Assembly (NCBI GenBank): GCA_009801015.1
Contig: VHZZ01010295.1
Span: 764 to 40,079, forward strand
DNA length: 39,316 bases
DNA from: Silene noctiflora
Taxonomy: Eukaryota > Streptophyta > Magnoliopsida > Caryophyllales > Caryophyllaceae
Reading direction: 5' to 3'
This document shows positions 1 through 11,414 of the stretch, piece by piece (position 1 is the stretch's first letter; each line of letters opens with the position of its first letter). A program made the position numbers and the translations under genes. The notes under the pieces were generated by a model that had not been told where the DNA came from, ran no database searches, and saw nothing but the letters and a program-made list of their open reading frames with translations.

Positions 1-20
1 AAGTCCATTGAAATACTCTC

Positions 21-2343
21 CTATTTCCATTCAGGTACGTCTAACGATTGAATCTTACCCTGAGGTCTCTTATGTTCCCCCTTCACTCTTTGACAGACTA
101 AGCATCTAGCAACAAACTCAGCCACTTCCTTCTTTATATTAGGCCACCAGAAAATTTTCTTTAAATCCTTGTATAGCTTATCTCCTCCAAGATGAACAGA
201 ATATGGAGTAGAATGAGTTTCAGTTAAAATCTTCCTTTTTAACTCTTCATCACTTGGTACACACCAACTTCCTGCAAACCTAAGACTTCCATCTTCGTGA
301 ATCTCAAACTTAGAGTTTTCATCTGTCCCCATGACACTCTCCACCGTTGCGCGCCACTTCTTGAGCTTCTCATCCTTTTTATGCTTTTCCTTGATCTCAG
401 CATACAACTCTACTTCTACTGTCAAGTCTCCTATCGACTCACCTTTCCGAATCATACAAATTCCCATTATTTCTACTTCCTCTTGCAATCTTATCCTTGA
501 CATGGCAGTACATAGTGCATGAACTGACTTTCTACTTAATGCATCTGCCACGACGTTAGCCTTCCCTTTGTGATACACGATTTCCATATCATAATCTCCA
601 ATCAATTCAATCCATCTTCTTTGTCTCATATTTAATTCCTTCTGGGTATAAATATACTTCAAGCTCTTGTGGTCAGAAAACACTTTAAAAGTAGCCCCAA
701 TTCCAGATCATGTGTTGGGTAATTCTCCTCATATGGCTTCAGCTATCTTGAAGCATAAGCGATCACTTTACCATTCTGCATCAACACACATCCCAATCCA
801 TTTTTCGAGGCATCCGTATACACCTCAAAATTCTCCCTCCCTTCATGTAAGGTCAAAATAGGAGTTGTAGTCAGGCGTTCCTTTAAGGTTAGAAATGTCT
901 TCCACAACTCTCATCCCATTTGAACTTATACTCCTTCCTCATCAAACTAGTCAAAGGCTTAGCTAACTTTGAAAAGTCCTTTACAAACCTCCTATAATAG
1001 CCAACTATTCCTAGAAAACTTCGAATATCGCCTACATTCTTCGGTCTTTCCCACTTAGAAACAGCTTCAATCTTACTTGGGTCTACCGACACATCTTCCT
1101 TTGATATAACATGCCCCAGAAAAGCAACTTTCTCTAACCAAATCTCACACTTACTCAACTTAGCATACAAATTATTCTCCCTCAAGGTCTGCAATATAGT
1201 CCTTACATGCTTCTCGTGCTCCTCCCTATCCTTAGAATAAACCAAGATATCGTCAATAAAGACAACTACGAACTGATCCAAATAGGGACTAAACACACGT
1301 TTCATTAAATCCATGAAGACTGCTGGTACATTAGTTAGTCCGAATGGCATAACCACAAATTCATAGTGTTCGTATCTAGTCCTAAATGCAGTCTTTGGAA
1401 TATCCTCATCCTTAATCCTCGAATGGTGATATCCCGATCTCAAATCAATTTTAGAAAATACTCCAGCCCCACTTAACTGGTCAAATAAATCATAAATCCG
1501 AGGCAAAGGGTACNNATTCTTTATAGTCACATTATTCAGATCCCTGTAGTCAATACANNGCCTCATGCTCCCATCCTTCTTCTTCACGAACAACACGGGT
1601 GCTCCCCANGNTGACACACTTGGCCTCACATAGCCCTTTTCTAATAACTCATTCAACTGCGTTTTAAGCTCTTCCATCTCCTTAGGTGTCATTCTATAGG
1701 GTGCCTTAGAAATAGGTCCAGTTCCAGTTTTTAAGTCGATTCCAAAGTCAATGTCCCTTTGAGGTGGTAATCCAGGTATCTCCTCTGGAAACACATCCTG
1801 AAAATCTCTTACTACTTCGATATCCCCAACATCCAACATTTCACTCCTCATATCCCTTACACGACACAGAATTAACTGTCCTCCCTTCCTTAAGCATGTT
1901 TTCAAGGTAACTGTCGATATAAGCTTCATCTTTGGTTTGACCACAAATCCCTTATAAGATACTCTTACTCCCTTAGGTCCTTTCAAAGTGACTTTCTTTT
2001 GATGACAATCAATAAAGGCTTTGTATCTCCCCAACCAATCCATCCCTAAGATTACCTCAAAACCTCCCAAAGGAAATTCAATCAAATCGGTAAGAAACAC
2101 AACCTCCCCAATCTTAACAGAAACATTCTTATAGACTCGACTACAAGGTATTGAGTCTCCCAAAGGTATATAAACTACATCTTTAATCACATCAAATTCT
2201 TCTAACCCTAAGGTCCTAGCATGTTCACTAGCAATAAATGAATGGGTAGCCCCCNAATCAAACAAAANATAGGTAGGCAAAGAGTTAACAGGAAATATAC
2301 CCGTGACAACGTGAGCATCCTCCTCTGCAACTTCTTTCCCCAT
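21..2343 (-). pseudogene. gypsy pol region: protease, RT, RNase H, integrase N-terminus
   Basis: This minus-strand stretch holds the pol domains of the gypsy fossil. The protease end shows a D-GATHSF active-site context near 2250. The reverse transcriptase carries [16 protein letters not shown] near 1260, with the FIDD catalytic pair, and [10 protein letters not shown] upstream. RNase H follows, and then the zinc-binding H-H-C-C part of integrase (HLGGDKLYKDLK followed by CLVCQRVKGEHK) near 80-200. The order assigns it to Ty3/gypsy rather than Ty1/copia. The region is interrupted and is treated as a fossil. Confidence 0.9.
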
Positions 2344-2399
2344 TATGAATAGCTTTCTAGCGTTCTTAGCTCCTCCCTGACTACTTCCAGTTGTCCATG

Positions 2400-3475
2400 T
2401 CTACTGTCCTCCACTATTCATTATCTTCTGAACGTTATTGCTCTCATTGCCTTGATTACCATTGAAGCGATTTGGTGTAGCATTGTTGTTGAAGTTCCCT
2501 TGGTTATTCCAGCCACCAAATCTATGGTTATTCACATAGCCCGAAGTAGGAGTGCGATAACCACCACCTTGATTAGGTATATTAGTGCGGCAATCCGCCT
2601 TCTTATGTCCAAACTTCCCACATTTAAAACACGTAGTCCCTCCAGCTCCTCCTGACACCATTCGACCTCCATTACCGCGGCCAAATGACCCTGTCGACGC
2701 ATTATTAGAGAAAAAGTTACGATACTAATTAGCATTCTGCTTCTTACTTCCTCCTTCTCTTGTGGCATCACTATTCATTTTCTCCCCTTTCTCCTTCCTT
2801 TCCTCCTTAAACATGTCCACAATTCTCTCTGCATGCTCGGCTCGTTGATAGATATCATCCATACTTTCTGGTTGACCAGCCGTCAGCCTCTTTTTAATAT
2901 CCATCGTCAATCCCTTCTCAAACCTTAATGATAAGATCTCCTCACGAAGTTCAAGTAAGCTACATACTCAGAGAGTTCCATGGATCTATTATAGTAAGTC
3001 TCCACAGTCATATCCCCAGTCATTTTGAAAGAGTCAAACTCTGCTCTCATCTTGCTTTTGATGTGCTCAGGAATGAAAACAACTCCATCAGCTTCTTGAA
3101 TGCCGACCACTTCACATAAGGGTTACTATTCCCAAGACTAGTCTCTCTGATATCCTCCTTGTTACGATTCCACCAAAGTCCAGCCTTACCTCTCAAATAG
3201 TAAGCAGCCTGATCAACTTGCATCTCCGCAGGACACTTAATCAATTCAAACAGATTGTCGAACTCCCTGTGCCAATCTCTGAGTAAGGATGGCTCTCCCA
3301 ATCCGTCGTACTTATTTGGATTGTGCCTTGCAATGGTCGCACTCATCTTGGTTGAATCCTGATTGTCTCCCTTTGACTTCANTGNANNAGTCAANGCCTC
3401 NTTCATAGCNACNAGNCGATCAATCTCTTCTTGTGACATGGTAGTGGGTGCAGGTGTAGCTCTTTTAGGAGGCAT
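2400..3475 (-). pseudogene. gypsy gag region
   Basis: This is the capsid/nucleocapsid region of the gypsy fossil. It begins at a methionine followed by PPKRATPAP, includes a retrotransposon gag domain (residues such as PNKYDGLGEPSLLRDW and a downstream LWWNR motif), and ends with a nucleocapsid zinc knuckle CFKCGKFGHKKADC near 2600. The Gly/Asn-rich tail after the knuckle is usual for this group. The region is not intact. Confidence 0.85.
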
Positions 3476-4233
3476 GGTTCTGATATAAAATAAACAAATA
3501 CACATAAGCTTCCTCTCAAGAATTTAGGCATTAGGTGAAAAAAAATATATAGTTATTTCCTACAACCAAAGCAACATGGGGTTGATCAACTGGCCTAATG
3601 ACCGACCAACCACCGTAAATTCGCTCTTCTACCCCACGGTCCAACCAAAACCGTGTTGTCCCCTTAGCTTTCACCATAACCATCGACAATTAAATATACT
3701 ATCTATGCATGGCTCAGGGCAACACATTCCACATATCACTAGACATGATATTTCTACTTCATATATCACATATAATCATTCATGCATAAAACATGCATTC
3801 ATTTAATTGTTATATCTCAGATAGCAAAGAAATTCCATATTGGTATTCATCTTAAATTATAATATACGCACAATCCATCAAATAGGCAAAAATTATACAC
3901 CATTTCATATTTTCACGCGGATTTAAGCCCAACATCGGCACATACTACTTACCTTAATCCGCGTCCTGCAATAAAGTTAGAAATTTATATCTCAAGGCAA
4001 ACAATTAACCCTTAAGACACAAAATATTTCTAACTACCCCACTCGTTCAATCTCTCAAGGTAACGGGTTCTAAACTGGAAGGACCGGAAGTTTGGTTTGA
4101 GGGGGCCCCTAAATTATTCCAATCCTAAGAGGGCTCATAACAGTTTCTAACCCGGGTTCATTTTGTTAGACACATCCAAAATTCATTGGGTCCATTTATT
4201 TAGGCTTGAGGAACGTTCGCTCTGATACCACTT
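3476..4233 (-). other. gypsy 5' untranslated leader with primer-binding site
   Basis: This gap between gag and the LTR has no coding potential. At 4219-4230 the minus strand reads TGGTATCAGAGC, the standard initiator tRNA-Met primer-binding site, three bases from the inner edge of the LTR. The remainder is leader RNA of the element; I see no inserted gene in it. Confidence 0.8.
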
Positions 4234-6274
4234 TGTAACAACCCCATCTATGTAGGAGCCTTTAGCAAGACATTCCCAAATAAATAAGGTTGTTACCATC
4301 TCGGTTTCCTGAGGTAGCGAATAACAAAGATAACGAAACAACGGTCCTTTTTATTAAAACTTTAGCGTTGAGGCCTTTTATTACAAACAATACTCAAAGT
4401 ACTTAAATTATTAAAATACATCGCAGCGGAAAGTAAAACTGAGTCATTAAACTAATGTGGTCTATAATTCTAAGTCTTCCTGTTGTCTCATGTTGTCCAG
4501 CTCCCAGCTTAGCCTACTGAAGTCCTGTCAATCAATATTCTCCCCAAAGTTGGTTCATCATAGGTGTTCACGAATACACGGTCAACACGAGGTTGAGTAG
4601 AATATACTTAAACAACATAACAATATTAAATGCAAACAATATGATGAGACTATGCAACTGATGCACCTCCGCATCATGACACATCACACACTTCAGACCA
4701 CTACGTGATCACAGCCCAATTCACTCACCCCGTCATTCCCTAGGCCGAGGTACAACTCAACCGTTATTGAGATCCAGGACAGCGCCTAAGGACACCATGG
4801 TCAGGCCTGCAGACAAGCCATGGGCCTAATCATGATAATCATTTCTAATTCCAATTCAATTCCATTGTATTTCCGACAATCATTTCCAACATTCGACTCA
4901 ATGCCAATGCATGCCATGCCAATCAATAATTAAACAATGCATATAATCATGCCAATAATCCGTATCCATTATCATAAACAATGAACAACACAATTGCTCA
5001 TATCATGCCAACTCAAACAATGCAATCTCATGAATCCAGACCATATACAATCATCAATCACTCAATGTTCATATAAATCAATCAACCATAATAATCATTC
5101 ATAGCACTACAGTCGGAGGTATATCCTACCTTGCAGTTAGCAATTTCCGTCAGCAAATCCAATCAACCACGTAGTAATATTCCACCACGAATTCGTCACC
5201 TATAAACAAGTATTTAATAAATAATTCATTATTCGATTATCATATTATATTAAGAATCATGTTATTTACTAATTATTAATTATTATATACAAATGATACG
5301 AATTACCGTTGCGTAACTAAAACGAATATCTATCAAACCAAACCCCTCTTAGCCCGCGACACATACGCGTCCCAAACCACGGTTTACTATGGCCTTCGAC
5401 CACCTAACCCACCACGGCCAGCCACTTTGCACCATGGTGGTCATCACCAGTCACATGGGTCCCCACCGAACCCAAACCAATGAGCCAAACCACCATCCAA
5501 ACTCCCTCTTGCTCATGCTCACTCCCGCATACACACAACCAGCAACCCCAATTTTAAACTCTCTCACAAACCACCACAACAGCCACCACGCCACGACTGG
5601 CCATCACGCACATAGTCTCTGATGTATGGCGACTCTAGTGGTGGGGTCCAACCACTCTCGACACAACTACAACCACCATACAACTCGTCTTAAGACGGGT
5701 TTACCAAAAGAACGCGCCTTCCCCTGTTTTGCGAAATTCCGGCCGCCACACGCACCAACGGCCACCGCTGGCCACTACAACCATCTTTCCTTGGTCAACT
5801 CCTTCCCCTGAAACCAACCGTACCATCCCAAGTCAAACCACCAAGGATTTGGGTCTTAATTACGTGCCTAAAGCCGCGCACCACAACCCCTGTGTTCCCG
5901 TCTGTTTGTGCTTCTCCGGCCACCACCGCCGCCCTCGACGGTCAACCATAGGTTAGAATATGGTCACGGTTGTCTAGGCTGCAAGTCACGGTCAAAACAC
6001 GGGTCCTATATGGTTCGTATAGCAATTGCGTCGATCTCTAATACTAGCTATATGAACGATTAACGAATTCATTAGAAATTATAAAACCGTCTTACCTTCT
6101 TCCGATTATGCGATTGTCTTTATTTCTAAATCTCCTCTCAATTATGAAATCCCAGAAATTATGATGGTAAAGGTTAGGGTTAGGTTGATGTCTTTCCTTT
6201 TATACCAAGCCAAGTCGATACAAGCCCATTATAATCCACTAATTACGATATTATTATTATTATTAATTATTATC

Positions 6275-6312
<38 letters not shown>

Positions 6313-6410
6313 TGGTACCATATGCCAATCATTTATATCGACTTATAATTAATTATTACCAGCAGTTACGTTTATTATTCATATAAAAGGTATTAAAATT
6401 CAGGGTATCA
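4234..6410 (-). repeat. 5' LTR of the gypsy element
   Basis: The LTR runs on the minus strand from TGATACC at 6410 to TGTTACA at 4234, so it has TG...CA ends, and it is about 2.18 kb long. The inner edge is fixed by the primer-binding site three bases away. Near the inner end it carries the hairpin-like block CTCAGGAAACCGAG followed by ATGGTAAC, which the solo LTRs in this window share. An (ATT)n microsatellite lies within it at about 6250-6312. The duplicated target site cannot be checked because the other LTR is outside the window. Confidence 0.8.
6250..6312. repeat. (ATT)n microsatellite inside the gypsy LTR
   Basis: The stretch is almost pure TTA/ATT trinucleotide repeat with two short interruptions. 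It lies near the outer (5') end of the LTR. Confidence 0.9.
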
Positions 6411-6726
6411 CACCTATTTCCAGGTGGCCTATGTTGATCCATATAATATTTCTGATCATATAGGGAGCATAATATGTAAAGGTTGTTTTGGTGTCGCGTG
6501 GGAGACAGGACGAGCCTCAGATTTGGAGTCGAGTCGGCATGAGATAGAGAAGTTAGAGGATCATAGTAGCATGAATTGTATCCATTTATTCATTTGTTTA
6601 CACTTATGTAATTCACTAAACAATTATTTATAATAATGGCTTCTTGATTGTATCTCGGAAACACTACCTCGGGAAACTGAGATGGTAATGCTTCAATTGT
6701 CTTGGCCGGATAATTGGGGTGTTACG
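6411..6726 (+). repeat. 3' end fragment of a second gypsy-type LTR
   Basis: The segment ends in CTCGGGAAACTGAG-ATGGTAA, then about 35 bases, then GGGGTGTTAC. This is the same 3'-terminal layout as the solo LTRs at 11415-12757 and 35083-36424. It abuts the outer edge of the gypsy LTR, suggesting the gypsy element inserted into an older related LTR. No upstream half is visible, so it is truncated or its other part is outside the window. Confidence 0.6.
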
Positions 6727-7022
6727 CTGGTCATATATTGCATTCCTTCACCATTGATTTTTTCCCTTTCCTTTGTCTCCCTTCACCACCAACACCACCT
6801 TCGCTCAACATCCCTTGCTTCGTCAGTCAGTAGCTGCCCGACATTGCTCTGGCCAACCCCATGCTCCGTCACTGTTAGCAATACATGTAAAATTGTATAA
6901 ATGGAAATTAAACAAGGAGATACAATGATCGGCGAAGTTAAAGTGTTTGATTTAGAAGCAAAGTAAAGAAACACAAAGTCAAACTGCGCAAGCATCATGT
7001 AATAAATTATTGATAATAGCTC
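6727..7022. other. short spacer between LTR fragments
   Basis: No gene or recognisable element was found here. Part of the stretch is C- and T-rich. It separates the LTR fragment on the left from the copia 5' LTR on the right. Confidence 0.5.
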
Positions 7023-7218
7023 CATTAAAGGATATTTATTAAATATCTCGATGTATCATATTATTCAAGTTATGTATATTATATTTAATTACCTACAGTA
7101 TATACTATATAGAATCTTATTAGGTAACAGTTAGGGTAATAGATGTATAAATATTTGATGTATTACATCATATTGAATCAATCAAATACACAAAATATTA
7201 CCCAATTCTCGTTTTTAA
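7023..7218 (+). repeat. copia 5' LTR
   Basis: This aligns along its length with 14442-14631, sharing blocks such as TCAAGTTATGTATATTATAT and TTGAATCAATCAAATACACA. A degenerate primer-binding site (AGCATCAGAG, cf. TGGTATCAGAGC) follows directly. No matching 5-bp duplication is seen outside the two LTRs, as expected for an old copy. Confidence 0.8.
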
Positions 7219-7379
7219 TAGCATCAGAGAGAAATCGATCCTGAGGAATCCTTCACCACAATCAATTTTTTTTTTAACAAACATACGCAACAATGAAAAA
7301 CGGTACAATCATCATAGGTGGAGAAGGAAAAGGAAACGGAGACGGAGGCAGTACCAAGAAAATTGACTAAATTGTTCTG

Positions 7380-8260
7380 TCGTCACCATTGTACCTTCAT
7401 CCTTCCGACAATCTGAGTTTATCATTGACTCAAGTTAAATTCGATGGTGAAAATTATGAACTCTGGGCTGATGCAGTCCGGAAGGGTCTCGACGCCAAAA
7501 AGAAATTGGCTTTTGTCAAGGGTACCGTTGAAAAATCGAATATGGTTCCAAGAGATGAAGAGAGCATTGAGAGCGTCGCATGACATTAGTGTAATGCTAT
7601 GGTAAAGGCATGGTTAAAGAATGTTCAAAGTTCGACTTCATCATAGCATCACGTTCTCTGGGACGGTGACTGAAATTTGGAAAGAATTGAAAGAGCGGTT
7701 CTCCACTGGTAACTCACCACGGGTGCATCAATTAAAAATCAAGCTTAACGACCGTAAGCAAGGCAAGGATTAGTCAATTGTTGAATATTACACCAAATTA
7801 AAATATTTATGGGACGAATTCTCTACTTACAGTCGGGTTCCCCAATGCACTTATGACTCAGAAGCAGCGTTATTCAAAGAGCGCAAGGAAGAAAAGGTAC
7901 ACCAATTTCTCATGAGTCTTGACACCAGTCTCTATGGCAACATCCGTTCTAATCTTCTTATGGAGGATGATATCACTTCGTTGAGCAGAGATTATGCCCT
8001 TATGTTGCGTGAGGAAAGGCATAGAGCCGTGACAAAAACGAAGGAAGAAATAAATGAAGCAGCAATGTCTGTCAAGATGACAGGAGGTGGTGGTTGAGGC
8101 ATTTGGAAACAGTCAGAGTCAAGAACAAGGTAAGCAAGACTCCCTTCACTGCACATTCTGCAACAAAGATTACCACACTGGGGAAACATGTTGGGAAAAA
8201 CATAGGTACCTAAGTCGCGAAAGAAGACGTGGTCACCGTGGTGGCCGAGGATGAAGAAGA
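7380..8260 (+). pseudogene. copia gag region
   Basis: The N-terminal part shows the copia gag signature (LTQVKFDGENYELWADAVRK near 7425). The mid region holds a gag domain ending in SLDTSLYGNIRSNLL, and a CCHC-type zinc knuckle lies near 8150. It belongs to the broken copia element. Confidence 0.8.
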
Positions 8261-8424
8261 GGAAATGGTTTCCAAGTAGCAAACGCAGTATCAACTAATG
8301 ACACAGAACCGCAAAAGCAAAGTCAACGAACCTTCACGGTCGATGAAGTTGTTGTTATACGCGGCCTTTTTTAGCAATAAAAGCGAAGGTAGTGACAAAC
8401 TAACATGTATTGCAAATAAATATG

Positions 8425-9361
8425 TTGGTGAGTGGTTACTTGATAGCGAAGCGTCGCATCATATGACAGGGCGACTATAGATACTCGAGAAGGCTCGGAA
8501 AACAAAACCTTCCATAGTTGGGTTACCAAATGGCTCACACATAATTGCTCAAGAGCATAGCATGATCGGTTTACTGAAAAATTCATCTTAAAAGACGTTT
8601 TATTTGTTCCTCCGTTAACCTGTGATTTAATATCCATTCAATAATTAGTAAAAATAAAATAATTGTTTTGAGACATTTTTCCCTGACTATTGTGTTATAC
8701 AGGACCGTCTACGAGGATGGAGATTGGAAGCGGTGAACACAAAGATGGGGTTTACGTGTTGAGGAATGACCGAGAGACAGTGTCGAGGATCAAAACGACT
8801 GGTGAAGGACGTCTTTGGCACATGAGACTTGGTCATCCTTCTAGTAGTATTTTACCTTCCTTCTCTAAATTAGTTAGTTGTGACTTATTTTGGAACACTA
8901 GGGATGTTTGTGACCCTTGTTGTCGTGCTACACAAACACGATCTGTTTTCAAGATTAATAATAAGAGTAGCAAATTGTTTGTGGTAATTCAATGTGATAT
9001 TTGGGGTGCATATAAGACTAGTAGCTTGTCTGGTGCTCATTATTTTCTGACCATCGTCTATGATCGGAGTTAGGGAGTATGGGTAAACCTAATGCGAGAT
9101 AGAAGGGAAGTCAGTTAGTTGATAAACAAATTTTTTAAAATGGCATTGACATAATTTGGAAAGCAGGTTAAAAACATACAGAGTGACAATGGAACTGAAT
9201 TTCTTTCGGGACCATTAAGGGAATATTATGACGAGAATGGGATGATTTTTCAAACAAGTAGCATTGATACTCCAGAGCAAAACGGTCGCGTAGAGAGAAA
9301 ACATAGACACATTCTTGAGAAAACTCGAGCACTTGGTTTTCAAGCAGCTTTACCTATCGAG
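8425..9361 (+). pseudogene. copia protease and integrase region, first part
   Basis: The protease context is WLLDSEASHHMTG, where the usual form in this family is DSGAS or DTGAS. It is followed by the GAG-pre-integrase domain (LWHMRLGHPSS near 8813), the HHCC zinc-binding part and the integrase core. The core stretch IDTPEQNGRVERKHRHILEK lies near 9263. A solo LTR interrupts the region at 9367. Confidence 0.8.
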
Positions 9362-9366
9362 TTTTA

Positions 9367-10687
9367 TGTAACACTCCCATACTCCAAAGTGCCTTACCAA
9401 GGCCACCTTAGAGATAGAGGTGCTACCATCTCGGTCTCCCGAGGCAATGATAATCAAATAGACAATAACGAAACATGTTTAAATAAATAATTTAACTGAT
9501 TACAACTGTTTATCCGAAACTGTCTCAAACAGAAGTACAAGAGTCTCAAAGGTCTAACAACCAACTATAAAACTGGACACGGCAGAAGACTTCTAATCCC
9601 GTGATGAACACCCAGCCATCCCAAGCGCATGCATATCAAACCTGCTCAACAACTGCTCACCATCCCCGCATGGATCATCACAAATTTCAAACACAAAACG
9701 GGGTCATTTACTGATAACTAAAACCAAACATAGCAACACAGCACAAGCCACACCAACTCCACCAACTCCACTCCATATCACTGACTACACACCCAAGGTG
9801 TGTAGCCCTCCCAGTGGGGGACCGCAGTCGTTCCCACCTAAGCCCCGCTCATCTTATCCGAGCGAAAACCCAAGTTCATTAATGTGCACATCCCCTCCCG
9901 TGACGGGTTCCACGGAGGGCGAATCAAGGGCGTGAAGCCACTCCCGCAAGTAACTCTACTCAGCCAAGGACGCACCTCGCAACACAACCAGTACCACACA
10001 TCCACCATACCACAACATACAACCAAACATCAAAACATCCATAAACATAATAACCATACAATCAATGCCAAATACAAAATCAGTAACCGAGTAGGGAAAC
10101 CCTACCTGAATAGCAATCACCACGTAGCAATCCAACGATCAAGAGTGCTCCTCACGAATTCACCTCCTAAACACATATAATCATACAATCGCAATCACTA
10201 CAACGATATCCCCAATTACCCCCAAAACACCCAATTAGGGTTTTAACCAAAATAGACTAAACAACATAAAAACGGTACACAAGACTTACCTACGAAACAA
10301 CGATCGCAACGGCGTAAAGAACTCCGAGAACCGACGGCCCTAGCCTTTGGATTTGTTAACAATGCGAGGAAGACACACTTACGTTCTCTCTTGCTTTTGA
10401 AAGGTTTTTTAAGAAAAAGATGAATTGTGACAATGAAAGAAACTGTCGACCATATTACCATGTATATCTCGCGTTATTAACAAAGCCCGATTAAAACCCG
10501 TAAGACTGACTTACTCAATCGAGTAAGTGACTTACTCGATCGAGTGACCTTTACTCGATCGAGTACCACCCCTACTCGATCGAGTACCCATCAGGCAGAG
10601 CCTGATTCCAAAACTGACATAACTTACTCGACATAGTAAGCCCTACTCGATAGAGTAGCTCCAGGCACAGAAACCCGTAGTATTACA
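9367..10687 (-). repeat. solo LTR 1 (gypsy-type family), nested in copia integrase
   Basis: The element reads on the minus strand from TGTAATACTACGGG to GGGAGTGTTACA and is flanked by a perfect 5-bp target duplication TTTTA (9362-9366 and 10688-10692). It is 1321 bp long with no internal coding region. A solo LTR is the known product of recombination between the two LTRs of a full element. It shares the early palindrome array, the ATGTGCACAT block and the 3' terminal region with 11415-12757 and, more distantly, with 35083-36424. The copia integrase resumes immediately to the right. Confidence 0.92.
10513..10656 (-). repeat. palindrome array in the U3 of solo LTR 1
   Basis: Six 12-bp motifs related to ACTCGATCGAGT start at 10513, 10534, 10553, 10574, 10626 and 10645. 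Read in LTR orientation they form a 19-bp-spaced pair about 31 bp inside the LTR, a 52-bp step, and then four motifs at 21, 19 and 21 bp. Three of the four distal motifs are perfect palindromes; the two proximal motifs are imperfect. A weak TATA-like GATATACA lies downstream at 10461-10468. Confidence 0.9.
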
Positions 10688-10692
10688 TTTTA

Positions 10693-11409
10693 GGGGGAGT
10701 GTGTGATGATGGCCGCATATTTAATTACAAGAACCCCTAGCCGAGTCATTGGTGGTCCCACTCCCTATGAAATACTATATGGTGAGAAGTTTTGTCTCGA
10801 CAATGTTCGTGTTTTTGGATGTCTTTCTTATGCTCATAATAAAAATAAACCAAAAGACAAATTTACTGAGCAAGGAAAACATTGTATTTTCATTGGTTAC
10901 CCGCATAGCAAAAAAGACTGGAAATTATATGATCTTAATCGCAATAAAATTCTAGAGTCTCGTGATGTAATTTTCTATGAGCATGTCTTCGCGTTTGTTG
11001 ATTCTGATGGGAAAAAGGGAACAAGAAAGACACATAACGAGATGGACAAAAACATGATTTTTACGTCACCTGAGACACGAGTTGGAGAGACAGATATAGA
11101 GCCAATTAATGATAAAGGTACGGTATTGCTGAGGGTAATCAAGAAGATGCGAGTGATTCGAATATCGAGGAAAGGGGGGAGTAAAGATGATGTAATACTT
11201 TTTGAAAATGAAAATACAGCAGACAATGAAGTTGGTGTTGATAAGGTGACTACGCAAGAGATGGTTGTAGTCAAAGAGAGACTTTTGGTGTTGATAAGGT
11301 GACTACGCAAGAGATGGTTGTAGTCAAAGAGAGACTTTCAAGTCGTGGTGCCCGAGAGAAATTTGAGCCTTATTGGAAGATAGACTATTTCTGTAAATCA
11401 GCAAGACTT
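10693..11409 (+). pseudogene. copia integrase, second part, and linker towards RT
   Basis: The copia reading resumes with YLITRTPSRVIGGPTPYEIL and continues through FGCLSYAHNK and CIFIGYPHSKKDWKLYDL, the integrase C-terminal (GKRS/DNA-binding side) segment typical of copia. It is separated from the first integrase part only by solo LTR 1. It ends where solo LTR 2 begins. This is a fossil sequence. Confidence 0.8.
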
Positions 11410-11414
11410 GTAAA

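Larger units (their letters stand above)
1..6410 (-). mobile_element. Ty3/gypsy LTR retrotransposon (chromovirus, Tekay/Del-like), partial, broken
   Basis: The window cuts into a minus-strand Ty3/gypsy element. Seen from right to left are one long LTR, a primer-binding site complementary to initiator tRNA-Met, an untranslated leader of about 0.74 kb, gag with a CCHC zinc knuckle, an aspartic protease, reverse transcriptase, RNase H and the start of integrase. The domain order RT-RNase H-integrase is that of Ty3/gypsy. The gag start MPPKR and the RNase H end (residues like KANVVADALSRK) suggest the Tekay/Del chromoviruses; the chromodomain, if present, lies outside the window. The second LTR is also outside, so age cannot be estimated from LTR divergence. 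It is a broken copy with a few interruptions, yet its proteins are readily recognised, so it is probably fairly young. Scattered Ns suggest a multi-copy family. Confidence 0.9.

Noticed and set aside
5389-5956. His/Pro/Thr-rich frames on the plus strand
   Set aside because: They lie in the gypsy LTR, have no family signature and oppose the element's direction.
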